Shown piece after piece: positions 1 to 6,215 of a stretch of 7,346 nt of DNA (the stretch's first letter is position 1; each line of letters opens with the position of its first letter). The position numbers were made by a program, and so were the translations under genes. Under the pieces are notes generated by a model. The model had not been told where the DNA came from, ran no database searches, and was given only the letters and a program-made list of their open reading frames with translations. The DNA comes from Planctomycetaceae bacterium (GTDB lineage: Bacteria > Planctomycetota > Planctomycetia > Pirellulales > Thermoguttaceae). The stretch is from the NCBI GenBank assembly GCA_031257725.1, contig JAIROD010000830.1, positions 1-7,346 on the forward strand, read 5' to 3'.

Positions 1-1
1 A

Positions 2-1447
2 TTAATTCACGGTTAATTTGACGGTTACCGAGCCGTTGTTGTCGGAAAGTTCTGACGGAAAATCATTGATCCGAAAAAATAATTCACCGGAAACTTCAGG
101 TGTCCACACTTCACCGTAACCGAAATTTTTCGGCATGGAAAATCCGATACCCGTTGTTTCCTTTTTTGGTGCGAAATTTTCGGTTTTGTCAGGAATTAGT
201 GTTGCTAAAAGAGTTCCGATGGGAATACTATGATAATAACGTAGTGTAATACCATTGGGTTCCGAATACCAGATTTTCGGTTTTTCGGCGAGTTGAAATC
301 GTCCTGAAGCAGTGAAACGATAAGTTTTTCCCTGTTCCAGACGTATTCCGGAACTTTGCCAACCTTTGTCCGTTTGAATTTGACATTGGATTTCTTTTGC
401 TGAAATTGCCGAAAATGGTTGGATGTTTTTATCATAATCAATTCTTGTCCGTTCAAAATCGTAACCATAATCAAGATTGGTAATGAAATCAAGCCAATCA
501 TTATCAAGATGATCCATGATTTCCTGTTTATTCCATTCCGGCGATTCATTCTGAATTTTTTTGATCAATAATTCCGTAAAATGTTTGGCAATACTGTCCG
601 GTTTACCGTACAGTTTCCATGCGGTCTGACGAAAAGCGGTTTGATAACGCGGGTGATTCTCACAAAACGCGGCAAACGCCCAACTCCAACCATAAGCAGT
701 ATTTTCATCATAGTCTTCCGATTCAAGTTCGAAAACGTTTTGAATTGTTCGGAACCGATTCTTTGTAAAATCGTTACGAACAATTTCAATACGTCCCCAA
801 CCGGATAATTCGTTACGTGATTTTGGAAAACGGGCGGCGGTTAAACGTTTGTTTTCCCACAGGTGAGTGGCGAGTAATTCGGCGGTTCCTTCACGGTACC
901 AAGGCGGTCCCCAAACACCGAACGCGTAACCCATAAACGTATGAACTCCTTCGTGAAGTAAAAGATGCCGCCGATAATATTCACTGTCCGGATTCCGTAC
1001 CCAAATCCGGCAACGCAACGCGTAACCATGACGCAATTCAGGAACCTGATGCACCGCACCACCCTGTTGGAACTTTTCGAAATCGTCAATCAGAAAACCT
1101 TCAACTTTAAACGTTTCATAATGCCGGTGATTCAGTTCAAAGTAATGACAAAGTAAGGGAATGAGTTGGTCAAAAAGTGTTGGTAAATTATCAACTTGTT
1201 CGGAGGCGGGAAGGTCGGTATAAAGAGTCAGGTGTTTACTTTCAAGCCGGCGAATTCCATTTTGTTTCAGTAAAGATTCGTCAACCGGTCTTTCCGGCAT
1301 CCAATTTTTACGGAATTCTCCTCCAAAACGTTCCGCACTGCCCGGAGAAATTTCCTCTGCAAAAAAATTTGTTTCAGGAAAAATTCCCAAATATAAAAAT
1401 GTAATAAGAAAAAGGAATTGATATTGTAACATTATATGTTCCCGCAT
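2..1447 (-). CDS. Secreted gluzincin-type zinc metallopeptidase with C-terminal PA-IL (LecA)-like domain
   Basis: This 481-residue protein starts with a hydrophobic stretch (about residues 7-30) that looks like a Sec signal peptide, so it is probably exported. A zinc-peptidase signature HEGVH lies at residues 165-169, followed 17 residues later by an EGTAE segment (Glu186 or Glu190) that fits the third metal ligand of the MA clan (gluzincins). The glutamate at 166 is intact, so catalysis is plausible; substrate is unknown. Residues from about 350 to 480 resemble the PA-IL/LecA galactose-binding beta-sandwich: a W..SGI strand, an Asn-Gly turn near 398, an IPIGTLLA segment near 408-415, and an ND...DNNG motif at 461-472 that in LecA supplies calcium ligands. 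The start is ATG at 1447; an in-frame ATG five codons inside (1432) is also possible. It lies 113 bp downstream of the dehydratase gene on the same strand. The fold calls are from motif recognition; the lectin-like part is less sure than the peptidase part. Confidence 0.75.
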   Translation of the reverse strand: MREHIMLQYQFLFLITFLYLGIFPETNFFAEEISPGSAERFGGEFRKNWMPERPVDESLLKQNGIRRLESKHLTLYTDLPASEQVDNLPTLFDQLIPLLCHYFELNHRHYETFKVEGFLIDDFEKFQQGGAVHQVPELRHGYALRCRIWVRNPDSEYYRRHLLLHEGVHTFMGYAFGVWGPPWYREGTAELLATHLWENKRLTAARFPKSRNELSGWGRIEIVRNDFTKNRFRTIQNVFELESEDYDENTAYGWSWAFAAFCENHPRYQTAFRQTAWKLYGKPDSIAKHFTELLIKKIQNESPEWNKQEIMDHLDNDWLDFITNLDYGYDFERTRIDYDKNIQPFSAISAKEIQCQIQTDKGWQSSGIRLEQGKTYRFTASGRFQLAEKPKIWYSEPNGITLRYYHSIPIGTLLATLIPDKTENFAPKKETTGIGFSMPKNFGYGEVWTPEVSGELFFRINDFPSELSDNNGSVTVKLTVN

Positions 1448-1496
1448 TTTAAAAATCGGTTTTCCCTTTTATTGTTCCAGAAGCCGTGATTTTTTT

Positions 1497-1514
1497 CGCA
1501 ACCTTCCGGTTGCG
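1497..1514 (-). repeat. Perfect 7-bp hairpin with GGAA tetraloop between dehydratase and peptidase genes
   Basis: The arms CGCAACC (1497-1503) and GGTTGCG (1508-1514) pair perfectly around a 4-base loop, which reads GGAA (a GNRA-type loop) on the minus, transcribed strand. It lies 46 bp after the dehydratase stop and 49 bp before the peptidase start. It is not a standard intrinsic terminator, because on the minus strand the stem is followed by an A-run, not a T-run. Its CGCAA/TTGCG core resembles the hairpins at 6146-6164 and 7093-7111. Confidence 0.55.
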
Positions 1515-1535
1515 GCTCTGAAAGCGGTTCTGAAG
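1512..1535. repeat. Imperfect 12-bp tandem repeat
   Basis: Two adjacent 12-base units, GCGGCTCTGAAA (1512-1523) and GCGGTTCTGAAG (1524-1535), differ at two positions. The first overlaps the right arm of the hairpin at 1497-1514. It lies in the non-coding gap between the dehydratase and peptidase genes. No function is visible. Confidence 0.5.
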
Positions 1536-1560
1536 AATGTTACACATACTTACTATTTCA

Positions 1561-2049
1561 CTATTCACTATAAACTGTTCCTGTTCGGCATAGGAGTTTG
1601 AAACGTTCTTTGAGTTCTTCAATTACTTTCTGATCTTTGGATGCCAATAACGGATTGGCGTCGGATAAATTATAACGTACAAGAACAATTTGCGCTTTGA
1701 GATTGGTCTGATCCTCGACCGTTCCTTCCGTTTTGAGTTTGACCAGCGCACCGTCTTCTTTAACAATCGAAGCCGTAATCGTCAATGTCTGACCGGGCTG
1801 AACAAAACGAGCATATTTAACGTTACCAACCTCTTTAAGAACAACAATACTATGGGTAAAATTTTCAGAAACGCGAATCAGCCATGCAGAGGCTTGAGTT
1901 AAGGCTTCCAACATCAACACTCCGGGCATCACCGGAAAGTTCGGAAAATGATCCTTCAAATACTCTTCCGATAATGAAAGCGATTTGGTGGCAACAATTC
2001 GTTTTCCCAACTCCAAAGATTCGATTCGATCAATCAAAGAAAAATACAT
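1561..2049 (-). CDS. FabZ-like 3-hydroxyacyl-ACP dehydratase (hotdog fold)
   Basis: This 162-residue protein matches the FabZ hotdog family, which removes water from (3R)-3-hydroxyacyl-ACP to give trans-2-enoyl-ACP in the cytoplasm. The signature HFPNFPVMPGVLMLEALTQ is almost canonical: His34 is the expected catalytic histidine and Glu48 the expected acid, counting from the ATG at 2049. The body is of FabZ length; a charged tail of about 25 residues (from around ASKDQK) extends beyond typical FabZ. An in-frame GTG two codons upstream (2055) is an alternative start. ATG is preferred because the protein then begins MYFSLIDRI, as expected for this family; neither has a clear Shine-Dalgarno. It lies 60 bp downstream of the ketoacyl-synthase homologue and is probably co-transcribed with it. 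Whether it serves housekeeping fatty-acid synthesis or a specialised acyl product cannot be told, so no fab gene symbol is given. Confidence 0.88.
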   Translation of the reverse strand: MYFSLIDRIESLELGKRIVATKSLSLSEEYLKDHFPNFPVMPGVLMLEALTQASAWLIRVSENFTHSIVVLKEVGNVKYARFVQPGQTLTITASIVKEDGALVKLKTEGTVEDQTNLKAQIVLVRYNLSDANPLLASKDQKVIEELKERFKLLCRTGTVYSE

Positions 2050-2109
2050 GATCACTAACGATTTAAGGTTAAATTCGCAACTATAAAAGAAGCGTTTTGG
2101 GGTTTAATA

Positions 2110-3381
2110 TTATTTTTCAAGAATCATTGCAAATGATCGTCCCATTCGGGTCTGATTCAATTTAAGAGCGAAAGGCGAGGAAAAAGTTGACGGTTTGCCG
2201 TAAACAACATTGATTGGACAATCCGGCGCCGTTTTTTCGTGATTACGAGTTGGCGGAATCTGACCGTCGCGTAAGGAAAGAACGGCGGAAACCAATTCAA
2301 CGGCTCCGGTTCCGCTGCCAAGATCACCGAAGTTGCCTTTATTGGAAGTTACCGGAATATTCCCCAAAACATTTTGGATTGCTTCCGCTTCAATCCGGTC
2401 ATCGTATTCCGCTCCGGTGCCGTCCGCATTGATAAATCCAATATCATTCGGTGTTAAACCGGCAGATTGCAGGGCAAGCCGGATACTGCGGCGAATAGCC
2501 AAACCGGTTGGACGTGTTTTGTGAAGGTTGGGTTCGTTGACTTCGGCAAACCCGCGAATAGTTGCATAAATTTTTGCGCCGCGTGCTTTGGCAAAATCAC
2601 GTCTTTCGAGAACAAACGCTCCCGAACCTTCCCCCAAAACACTGCCGCAACGATCAATATCGAATGGACGCGGGACACGGCTGGGATCACTTTGACGCGG
2701 TGCGGTGAAATAGGATTTGATACGGGTTTGAAAATCCTGATTGACACGGTTGCCGCATCCTCCGGCAATCATCACATCAGCGGCTCCGCGTTCAATGGTT
2801 CGGACTGCTTCGATTATTGCCGCAAGACTTGAACCTCGACATAAAGTTACGGAGTTACTTGGTCCCCGTGCGTCATGACCGATGGAGATTTGACATGCGG
2901 GCATATTGGGCAAAAATTTGAGCATCCAGAGCGGAAACACTTCATTCATTGCGTCGATTCCCCAACGCTCAAAATGATATTGTCCATTCTGAATACCGGT
3001 TCGATAAGCATCAAGCAACATGTCCACTTCAGCACCAATCAAATCAGAACCAAAAACAACCCCAAACCGATCAGGATCAACAGTTCGGGCATCGCCTTCG
3101 GTAACAAGTCCGGCATCCGCCGACGCATGGCAAGCAGAAACAAACGCCAACTGAATATCACGGCTCATCACCTTAATATTTTTACGAGGTTTCACAAAAT
3201 CTTTAGCGTGAAAATCCGGTACTTCACTTCCCATTGGTCGAAGTGAATTGTCGGAGGTGGCGATATTCAAAAATCCAATGCCGCTACGACATTCAAGAAG
3301 AGCATTATGAAATGATTCCTTGTCGATCCCGACTGGTGAAAGGACTCCAAGACCTGTGAGAACAACTTCTTGAGTGATCAT
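2110..3381 (-). CDS. Beta-ketoacyl-ACP synthase homologue lacking the Cys-His-His catalytic triad
   Basis: The 423-residue protein has the thiolase-like fold of FabF/KAS II along its whole length: an N-terminal VLTGLGVLSPVG strand, RGPS at 172-175, ADVMIAGG at 201-208, RPFD at 238-241 and LGEGSGAFVLE at 249-259. Against remembered E. coli FabF, the stretch from RGP to ADVM aligns without gaps. This puts Arg182 where the nucleophile Cys163 sits, with Cys181 one residue too early. The motif NAHGT reads NADGT, so Asp320 replaces His303; TGHLLGAAG reads FGDLGSGTG, so Asp353 replaces His340. Lys348 matches Lys335. The Gly-rich GFGGTN loop near the C-terminus is also lost. The family normally condenses acyl chains with malonyl-ACP; with this site, condensation or malonyl decarboxylation is unlikely. 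A chain-length-factor-like or structural role beside the dehydratase is an inference. The gene is full length and open, so it is not simply decayed. The ATG at 3381 has no strong Shine-Dalgarno. Confidence 0.85.
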   Translation of the reverse strand: MITQEVVLTGLGVLSPVGIDKESFHNALLECRSGIGFLNIATSDNSLRPMGSEVPDFHAKDFVKPRKNIKVMSRDIQLAFVSACHASADAGLVTEGDARTVDPDRFGVVFGSDLIGAEVDMLLDAYRTGIQNGQYHFERWGIDAMNEVFPLWMLKFLPNMPACQISIGHDARGPSNSVTLCRGSSLAAIIEAVRTIERGAADVMIAGGCGNRVNQDFQTRIKSYFTAPRQSDPSRVPRPFDIDRCGSVLGEGSGAFVLERRDFAKARGAKIYATIRGFAEVNEPNLHKTRPTGLAIRRSIRLALQSAGLTPNDIGFINADGTGAEYDDRIEAEAIQNVLGNIPVTSNKGNFGDLGSGTGAVELVSAVLSLRDGQIPPTRNHEKTAPDCPINVVYGKPSTFSSPFALKLNQTRMGRSFAMILEK

Positions 3382-3458
3382 GCCGTTTGGAAAAAAGAAC
3401 TGGAAAGGGCAAAATAATCTGATAGTGAAAAAACAACTCCAACTATATTACCTGAAAA

Positions 3459-3590
3459 CAGGTTTTACAACAAGACCCAGAGAACACTTTGTTCATTTGC
3501 AATCGAGGCAATGGAATTTTTGGTAACTATACCGTCAACGGCATGATATTAGACCTTATCCGCGCGCCCGAATTGAGCAACCACCGCTAA
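3459..3590 (+). pseudogene. Possible decayed gene end (faint glycoside hydrolase family 38-like C-terminal motif)
   Basis: In the 241-bp gap between the synthase homologue and the M50 gene, a plus-strand frame is open for 43 codons up to TAA at 3588-3590, with no credible start. Its second half reads like protein: CNRGNGIFGNYTVNG followed by MILDLIRAPEL. This pattern (N-R-G, Y-x-V, then a hydrophobic run ending L-x-R) resembles, from memory, the C-terminal part of GH38 alpha-mannosidases. A further short stretch in another frame (3608-3658) runs into the 3' end of the M50 gene on the opposite strand. Both may be chance. The gap also holds a 5-bp inverted repeat around AAAA (3450-3463) and must contain any promoter of the downstream synthase gene; none was convincing. 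Confidence 0.2.
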
Positions 3591-3622
3591 TCGCTGCTGA
3601 ATAATTACCAAAAGGTACACAA

Positions 3623-5872
3623 TTAGAGTTTGAAATTGAACGTTTCATTGACGAATAGCCACGCACGTTTGGCCAGTGTTTGCGGTTCCACATGAACTTT
3701 GGCAACACCGGTCATGCCAACCTTAATCGATAAATCGGGATTGTCCAATAACATTCGAACCCGATAGGAGGCACTGTTGGGTTTTTCCGCTCCGTCACGT
3801 TGAGTGGTCGTCGGAACCTCACCGCCGGCTCTGGTCGCCAGTTGAACATCCAACGACGCAACCGCCTGCTTCTCAATTTCATGAATCTCCCCTTCAAAAG
3901 TTTTGTCGGGAAATTCATGTAATTTTAACTTAACACATTGACCTTGTTTCAAAAAACCGGTTTTCGATTGGTTGACCACCAGAACCGCTTCCAAATATTT
4001 GGGATCGCCGATACTGCAAAAAATGGTTCCCGGTTCAAAAGTTGCTTCGAGATTCGTCGGCTCCAACGGCGAACCCCACCAAGTCGGCAATTGGTCGTCC
4101 TGCGGAGCCTGATACGGTTTCCACGGCGGTGAAACCACAATTCCGTCACGCGGCGCGCGAAGCGTCAGATAGTTGAAATCACGCAACAGATTTTGATGAA
4201 TTTCCTGCGCGGCAATTAGTGATTTCCGAACCGGAGCAATTTGTAACGCCGCCTCACTTCGGTGAATCCGAAGAAGTTCCAACTTTTCAATCTCCCGTTC
4301 CAACTCTTTACATTTTCCTTCGGATTCGACAAGCTCAAAGAGTAGATTCCGATTTTCCAGCAGTCCCAACACCTCGCCTTCCCGCACAAACTGACCCGGA
4401 ACAACATCAATCCGTTTAAGTTGGCAACCGCCTTTGATGTCGGGAATATAAACCTGCCGTGAGTTGGAAGCCCGAAGTTCCATGATGGACGGCGCAATCA
4501 CCGTGTAAGGCAACGGACAAAAAAGCAGAAAACCAAGTATCCCGCTTAACAGTAACAACGAAAGATAAAACCGTACTTTTTTCACTTTGTAAATCCTTCC
4601 GGGAACCCAAAAAAATTTGACCACCTTATACAACGGCATCACAAATAAACTAAACAACGACATTGCCGCAATCATTTGCCCAATAATTTGGAGACCGTAA
4701 GGTTGAAACACTTTGTAGATGAAAAACAGAATGGAAGCCATCACAACCCATCGGTAACAAAATGCCGCGACCGAATAAAAAGCAAACAGAATCTGATTTT
4801 TCTGCGGCAAAAACGGGTCATCCTGTTGCTCCATACCAAGAAACCATTGTGAACATTTCCGAGTCAGAATTTTTGTTGCTTTCTGCCGCAGATTGGGAAT
4901 TTCAAGCCAGTCCGCCAAAATGTAATAACCGTCGTATCGGAGCAACGGATTGATATTGAACAACACCGTACTCACCGATGAAACAAACATAATATTCAAC
5001 GCAAGATAATTCAGAAGTCCCTCTTCCGAAAACCACCACAAAAAAGTACAAATTGACGCCAACACACATTCGACATAGATTCCGGCAACCGCAATCGCAA
5101 TACGATGCCATTTATTCGGCAACAGCCATGAATCGGAAACATTAACGTACAAACAAGGGGTCAACACAAGAATCATCACCCCCATTTCATGACATTCGCC
5201 CTTAAAATATTTGGCGGTAAGACCATGACCAAATTCGTGCAACACCTTGGTTCCCGCCAACGTCAGACTCAAAAAGATCAAATTGACCGGATTGAAAAAT
5301 TGATAAAATTCCGGCAACTTGGAACGAAACGTATCAAAATTAACCAACACCAACGATGCCGCCGAAAAACCCAACAACAGACAACAAACAATGATTACCG
5401 GATGAAAAAACCAACGGACAAACGGCAACAGAAACGTCAAAATACGATCAGGGTCAAAACCTTTGAATTTAATGGCTAAGATATTGGTAAATTTCTGAAA
5501 CAGTTCTTGCCGGAAACGTTTTTTTTTCCGTTTGAGCAGTTCGGGACCTTGGTTTGGGGTGGCGGCGATAATGAGACCGCTTTGGTGAAGTTGTCCTAAA
5601 AAATGCTGAAGCTCTTCGAGTGATATTTTTTGTGGCGGAAATTCCTCTTCAAATTTCTCCTTGATGTCGTCGAGACTATGCGTTCCGTCGAACATACGTA
5701 AAATAGCGTATTCTTCTTCCTGAAAACGAAAATAGCGGGAACCAATAGGTTCTTTAATAATCCAATAGGACCGACCAAGATATTGCTGACGTTTTGCAGT
5801 CAAATCAGAACGTACCCGAATCGGCAACTTCCGCGCCGAACTCGAAACAAGACTGTCGTGTAATGAAACCAT
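3623..5872 (-). CDS. PqqD-like / M50 site-2-protease-like / HlyD-like fusion membrane protein
   Basis: This 749-residue protein has three parts. Residues about 30-105 look like a PqqD-type winged helix (FDGTHSLDDI, then an LxxFLxQLHQSGLI helix). Residues about 150-460 form a polytopic membrane domain with roughly seven or eight hydrophobic segments; they contain HEFGH (212-216) and NPLLRYDGY (308-316), whose Asp314 is the expected third zinc ligand of M50/site-2 proteases. Residues about 470-730 resemble a HlyD/membrane-fusion adaptor: a lipoyl-like half (VVPGQFVREGEVLGLLEN), a charged coiled-coil hairpin (about 510-565), the second lipoyl half (LRAPRDGIVV, 571-580) and a beta-barrel region. 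Homologues are usually called peptide zinc metalloprotease or HlyD-family adaptor. Role is unproven: intramembrane processing coupled to export across the envelope is an inference. No ABC transporter, outer-membrane partner or peptide substrate is visible nearby. The start is ATG at 5872 without a clear Shine-Dalgarno; the 3' end is followed by a 241-bp gap. Confidence 0.85.
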   Translation of the reverse strand: MVSLHDSLVSSSARKLPIRVRSDLTAKRQQYLGRSYWIIKEPIGSRYFRFQEEEYAILRMFDGTHSLDDIKEKFEEEFPPQKISLEELQHFLGQLHQSGLIIAATPNQGPELLKRKKKRFRQELFQKFTNILAIKFKGFDPDRILTFLLPFVRWFFHPVIIVCCLLLGFSAASLVLVNFDTFRSKLPEFYQFFNPVNLIFLSLTLAGTKVLHEFGHGLTAKYFKGECHEMGVMILVLTPCLYVNVSDSWLLPNKWHRIAIAVAGIYVECVLASICTFLWWFSEEGLLNYLALNIMFVSSVSTVLFNINPLLRYDGYYILADWLEIPNLRQKATKILTRKCSQWFLGMEQQDDPFLPQKNQILFAFYSVAAFCYRWVVMASILFFIYKVFQPYGLQIIGQMIAAMSLFSLFVMPLYKVVKFFWVPGRIYKVKKVRFYLSLLLLSGILGFLLFCPLPYTVIAPSIMELRASNSRQVYIPDIKGGCQLKRIDVVPGQFVREGEVLGLLENRNLLFELVESEGKCKELEREIEKLELLRIHRSEAALQIAPVRKSLIAAQEIHQNLLRDFNYLTLRAPRDGIVVSPPWKPYQAPQDDQLPTWWGSPLEPTNLEATFEPGTIFCSIGDPKYLEAVLVVNQSKTGFLKQGQCVKLKLHEFPDKTFEGEIHEIEKQAVASLDVQLATRAGGEVPTTTQRDGAEKPNSASYRVRMLLDNPDLSIKVGMTGVAKVHVEPQTLAKRAWLFVNETFNFKL

Positions 5873-6022
5873 AATCTTATTTTATTGAAAACAATCAATC
5901 AATGAAATTTTTAGGTAGTGATCAGCGAATCGGTGCAAAATAATGATGGAATGACAGAAGACAGAAACGCAACACAGTGAAGTAACCGCATGGAATAACT
6001 GTAGATTTTAGATGATAGATTG

Positions 6023-6044
6023 ATGATTTTCAATCCAAAATCAT
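6023..6044. repeat. AT-rich perfect 8-bp inverted repeat
   Basis: The arms ATGATTTT (6023-6030) and AAAATCAT (6037-6044) are exact reverse complements around a 6-base spacer. It lies in the divergent gap, about 70 bp left of the candidate rpn promoter. It could be an operator or weak cruciform; it lacks the GC-rich stem and T-run of an intrinsic terminator. It may be chance in an AT-rich gap. Confidence 0.35.
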
Positions 6045-6089
6045 GAAAAAATTTCACGATAAGCTAAAAACAACATTTTTCACCTTGCC

Positions 6090-6118
6090 TTGCCGAGAAT
6101 CGCCGGAAACAGTAGAAT
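6090..6118 (+). promoter_or_regulatory. Candidate sigma-70-like promoter for the first rpn-like gene
   Basis: TTGCCG (6090-6095, 4 of 6 match to TTGACA) and TAGAAT (6113-6118, 5 of 6 match to TATAAT) are separated by exactly 17 bp. Transcription would start near 6125 and give a leader of about 90 nt containing the hairpin at 6146-6164. The element lies outside the duplicated unit, so the second rpn-like copy has no equivalent directly upstream. Call by eye only. Confidence 0.4.
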
Positions 6119-6145
6119 ATTTTTGTTCATGGAGAGTTGGTTGTG

Positions 6146-6164
6146 TTCGCAAGTGTGTTGCGAA
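6146..6164 (+). promoter_or_regulatory. Conserved leader hairpin of rpn-like gene, copy 1
   Basis: Arms TTCGCAA (6146-6152) and TTGCGAA (6158-6164) pair perfectly around the loop GTGTG. The identical structure recurs at 7093-7111, in each case about 50 bp before the rpn-like ATG. It is followed by a C/T-rich tract, not an immediate U-run, so a standard terminator is unlikely. It could be an mRNA stability or control element, a protein-binding site, or an end of the duplicating unit. Confidence 0.5.
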
Positions 6165-6215
6165 ATTCTCCCCTTTCCACTTTTTATTTTTTACTTTCAT
6201 CTATCCATTACTACC

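Larger units (their letters stand above)
5873..6215. other. Intergenic region between divergent M50/HlyD-like and rpn-like genes
   Basis: This 343-bp stretch separates the leftward M50/HlyD-like gene from the rightward rpn-like gene. It contains an AT-rich perfect inverted repeat (6023-6044), a plausible rightward promoter (6090-6118), a conserved hairpin (6146-6164) and a G-free leader (6166-6215). Two open frames cross its right part (from ATG 6043 and TTG 6090), but neither looks like a gene. No tRNA or other structured RNA gene was recognised. A leftward promoter for the M50/HlyD-like gene must lie here, but no convincing one was seen. Confidence 0.7.

Noticed and set aside
1491..1514. 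Intrinsic terminator at the hairpin 1497-1514
   Set aside because: The T-run lies on the wrong side: on the plus strand it precedes the stem, and on the minus strand the stem is followed by A. Neither strand gives stem plus U-tract.
2467..2832. 121-codon plus-strand open frame antisense to the synthase homologue (and a similar one at 2875-3246)
   Set aside because: The minus-strand frame shows continuous ketoacyl-synthase family similarity over the same bases. The plus-strand translation has no recognisable motif.
3414..3442. Minus-strand promoter for the synthase homologue (TTGGAG-17-GATTAT)
   Set aside because: The spacing is right but the match is only 3 of 6 and 4 of 6, which is expected by chance in AT-rich sequence.
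6090..6215. Upstream in-frame extension of the rpn-like gene from TTG 6090
   Set aside because: The extension covers the hairpin and leader, does not resemble the family, and its frame is broken by a 5-base indel in copy 2. ATG 6216 matches the usual family start.
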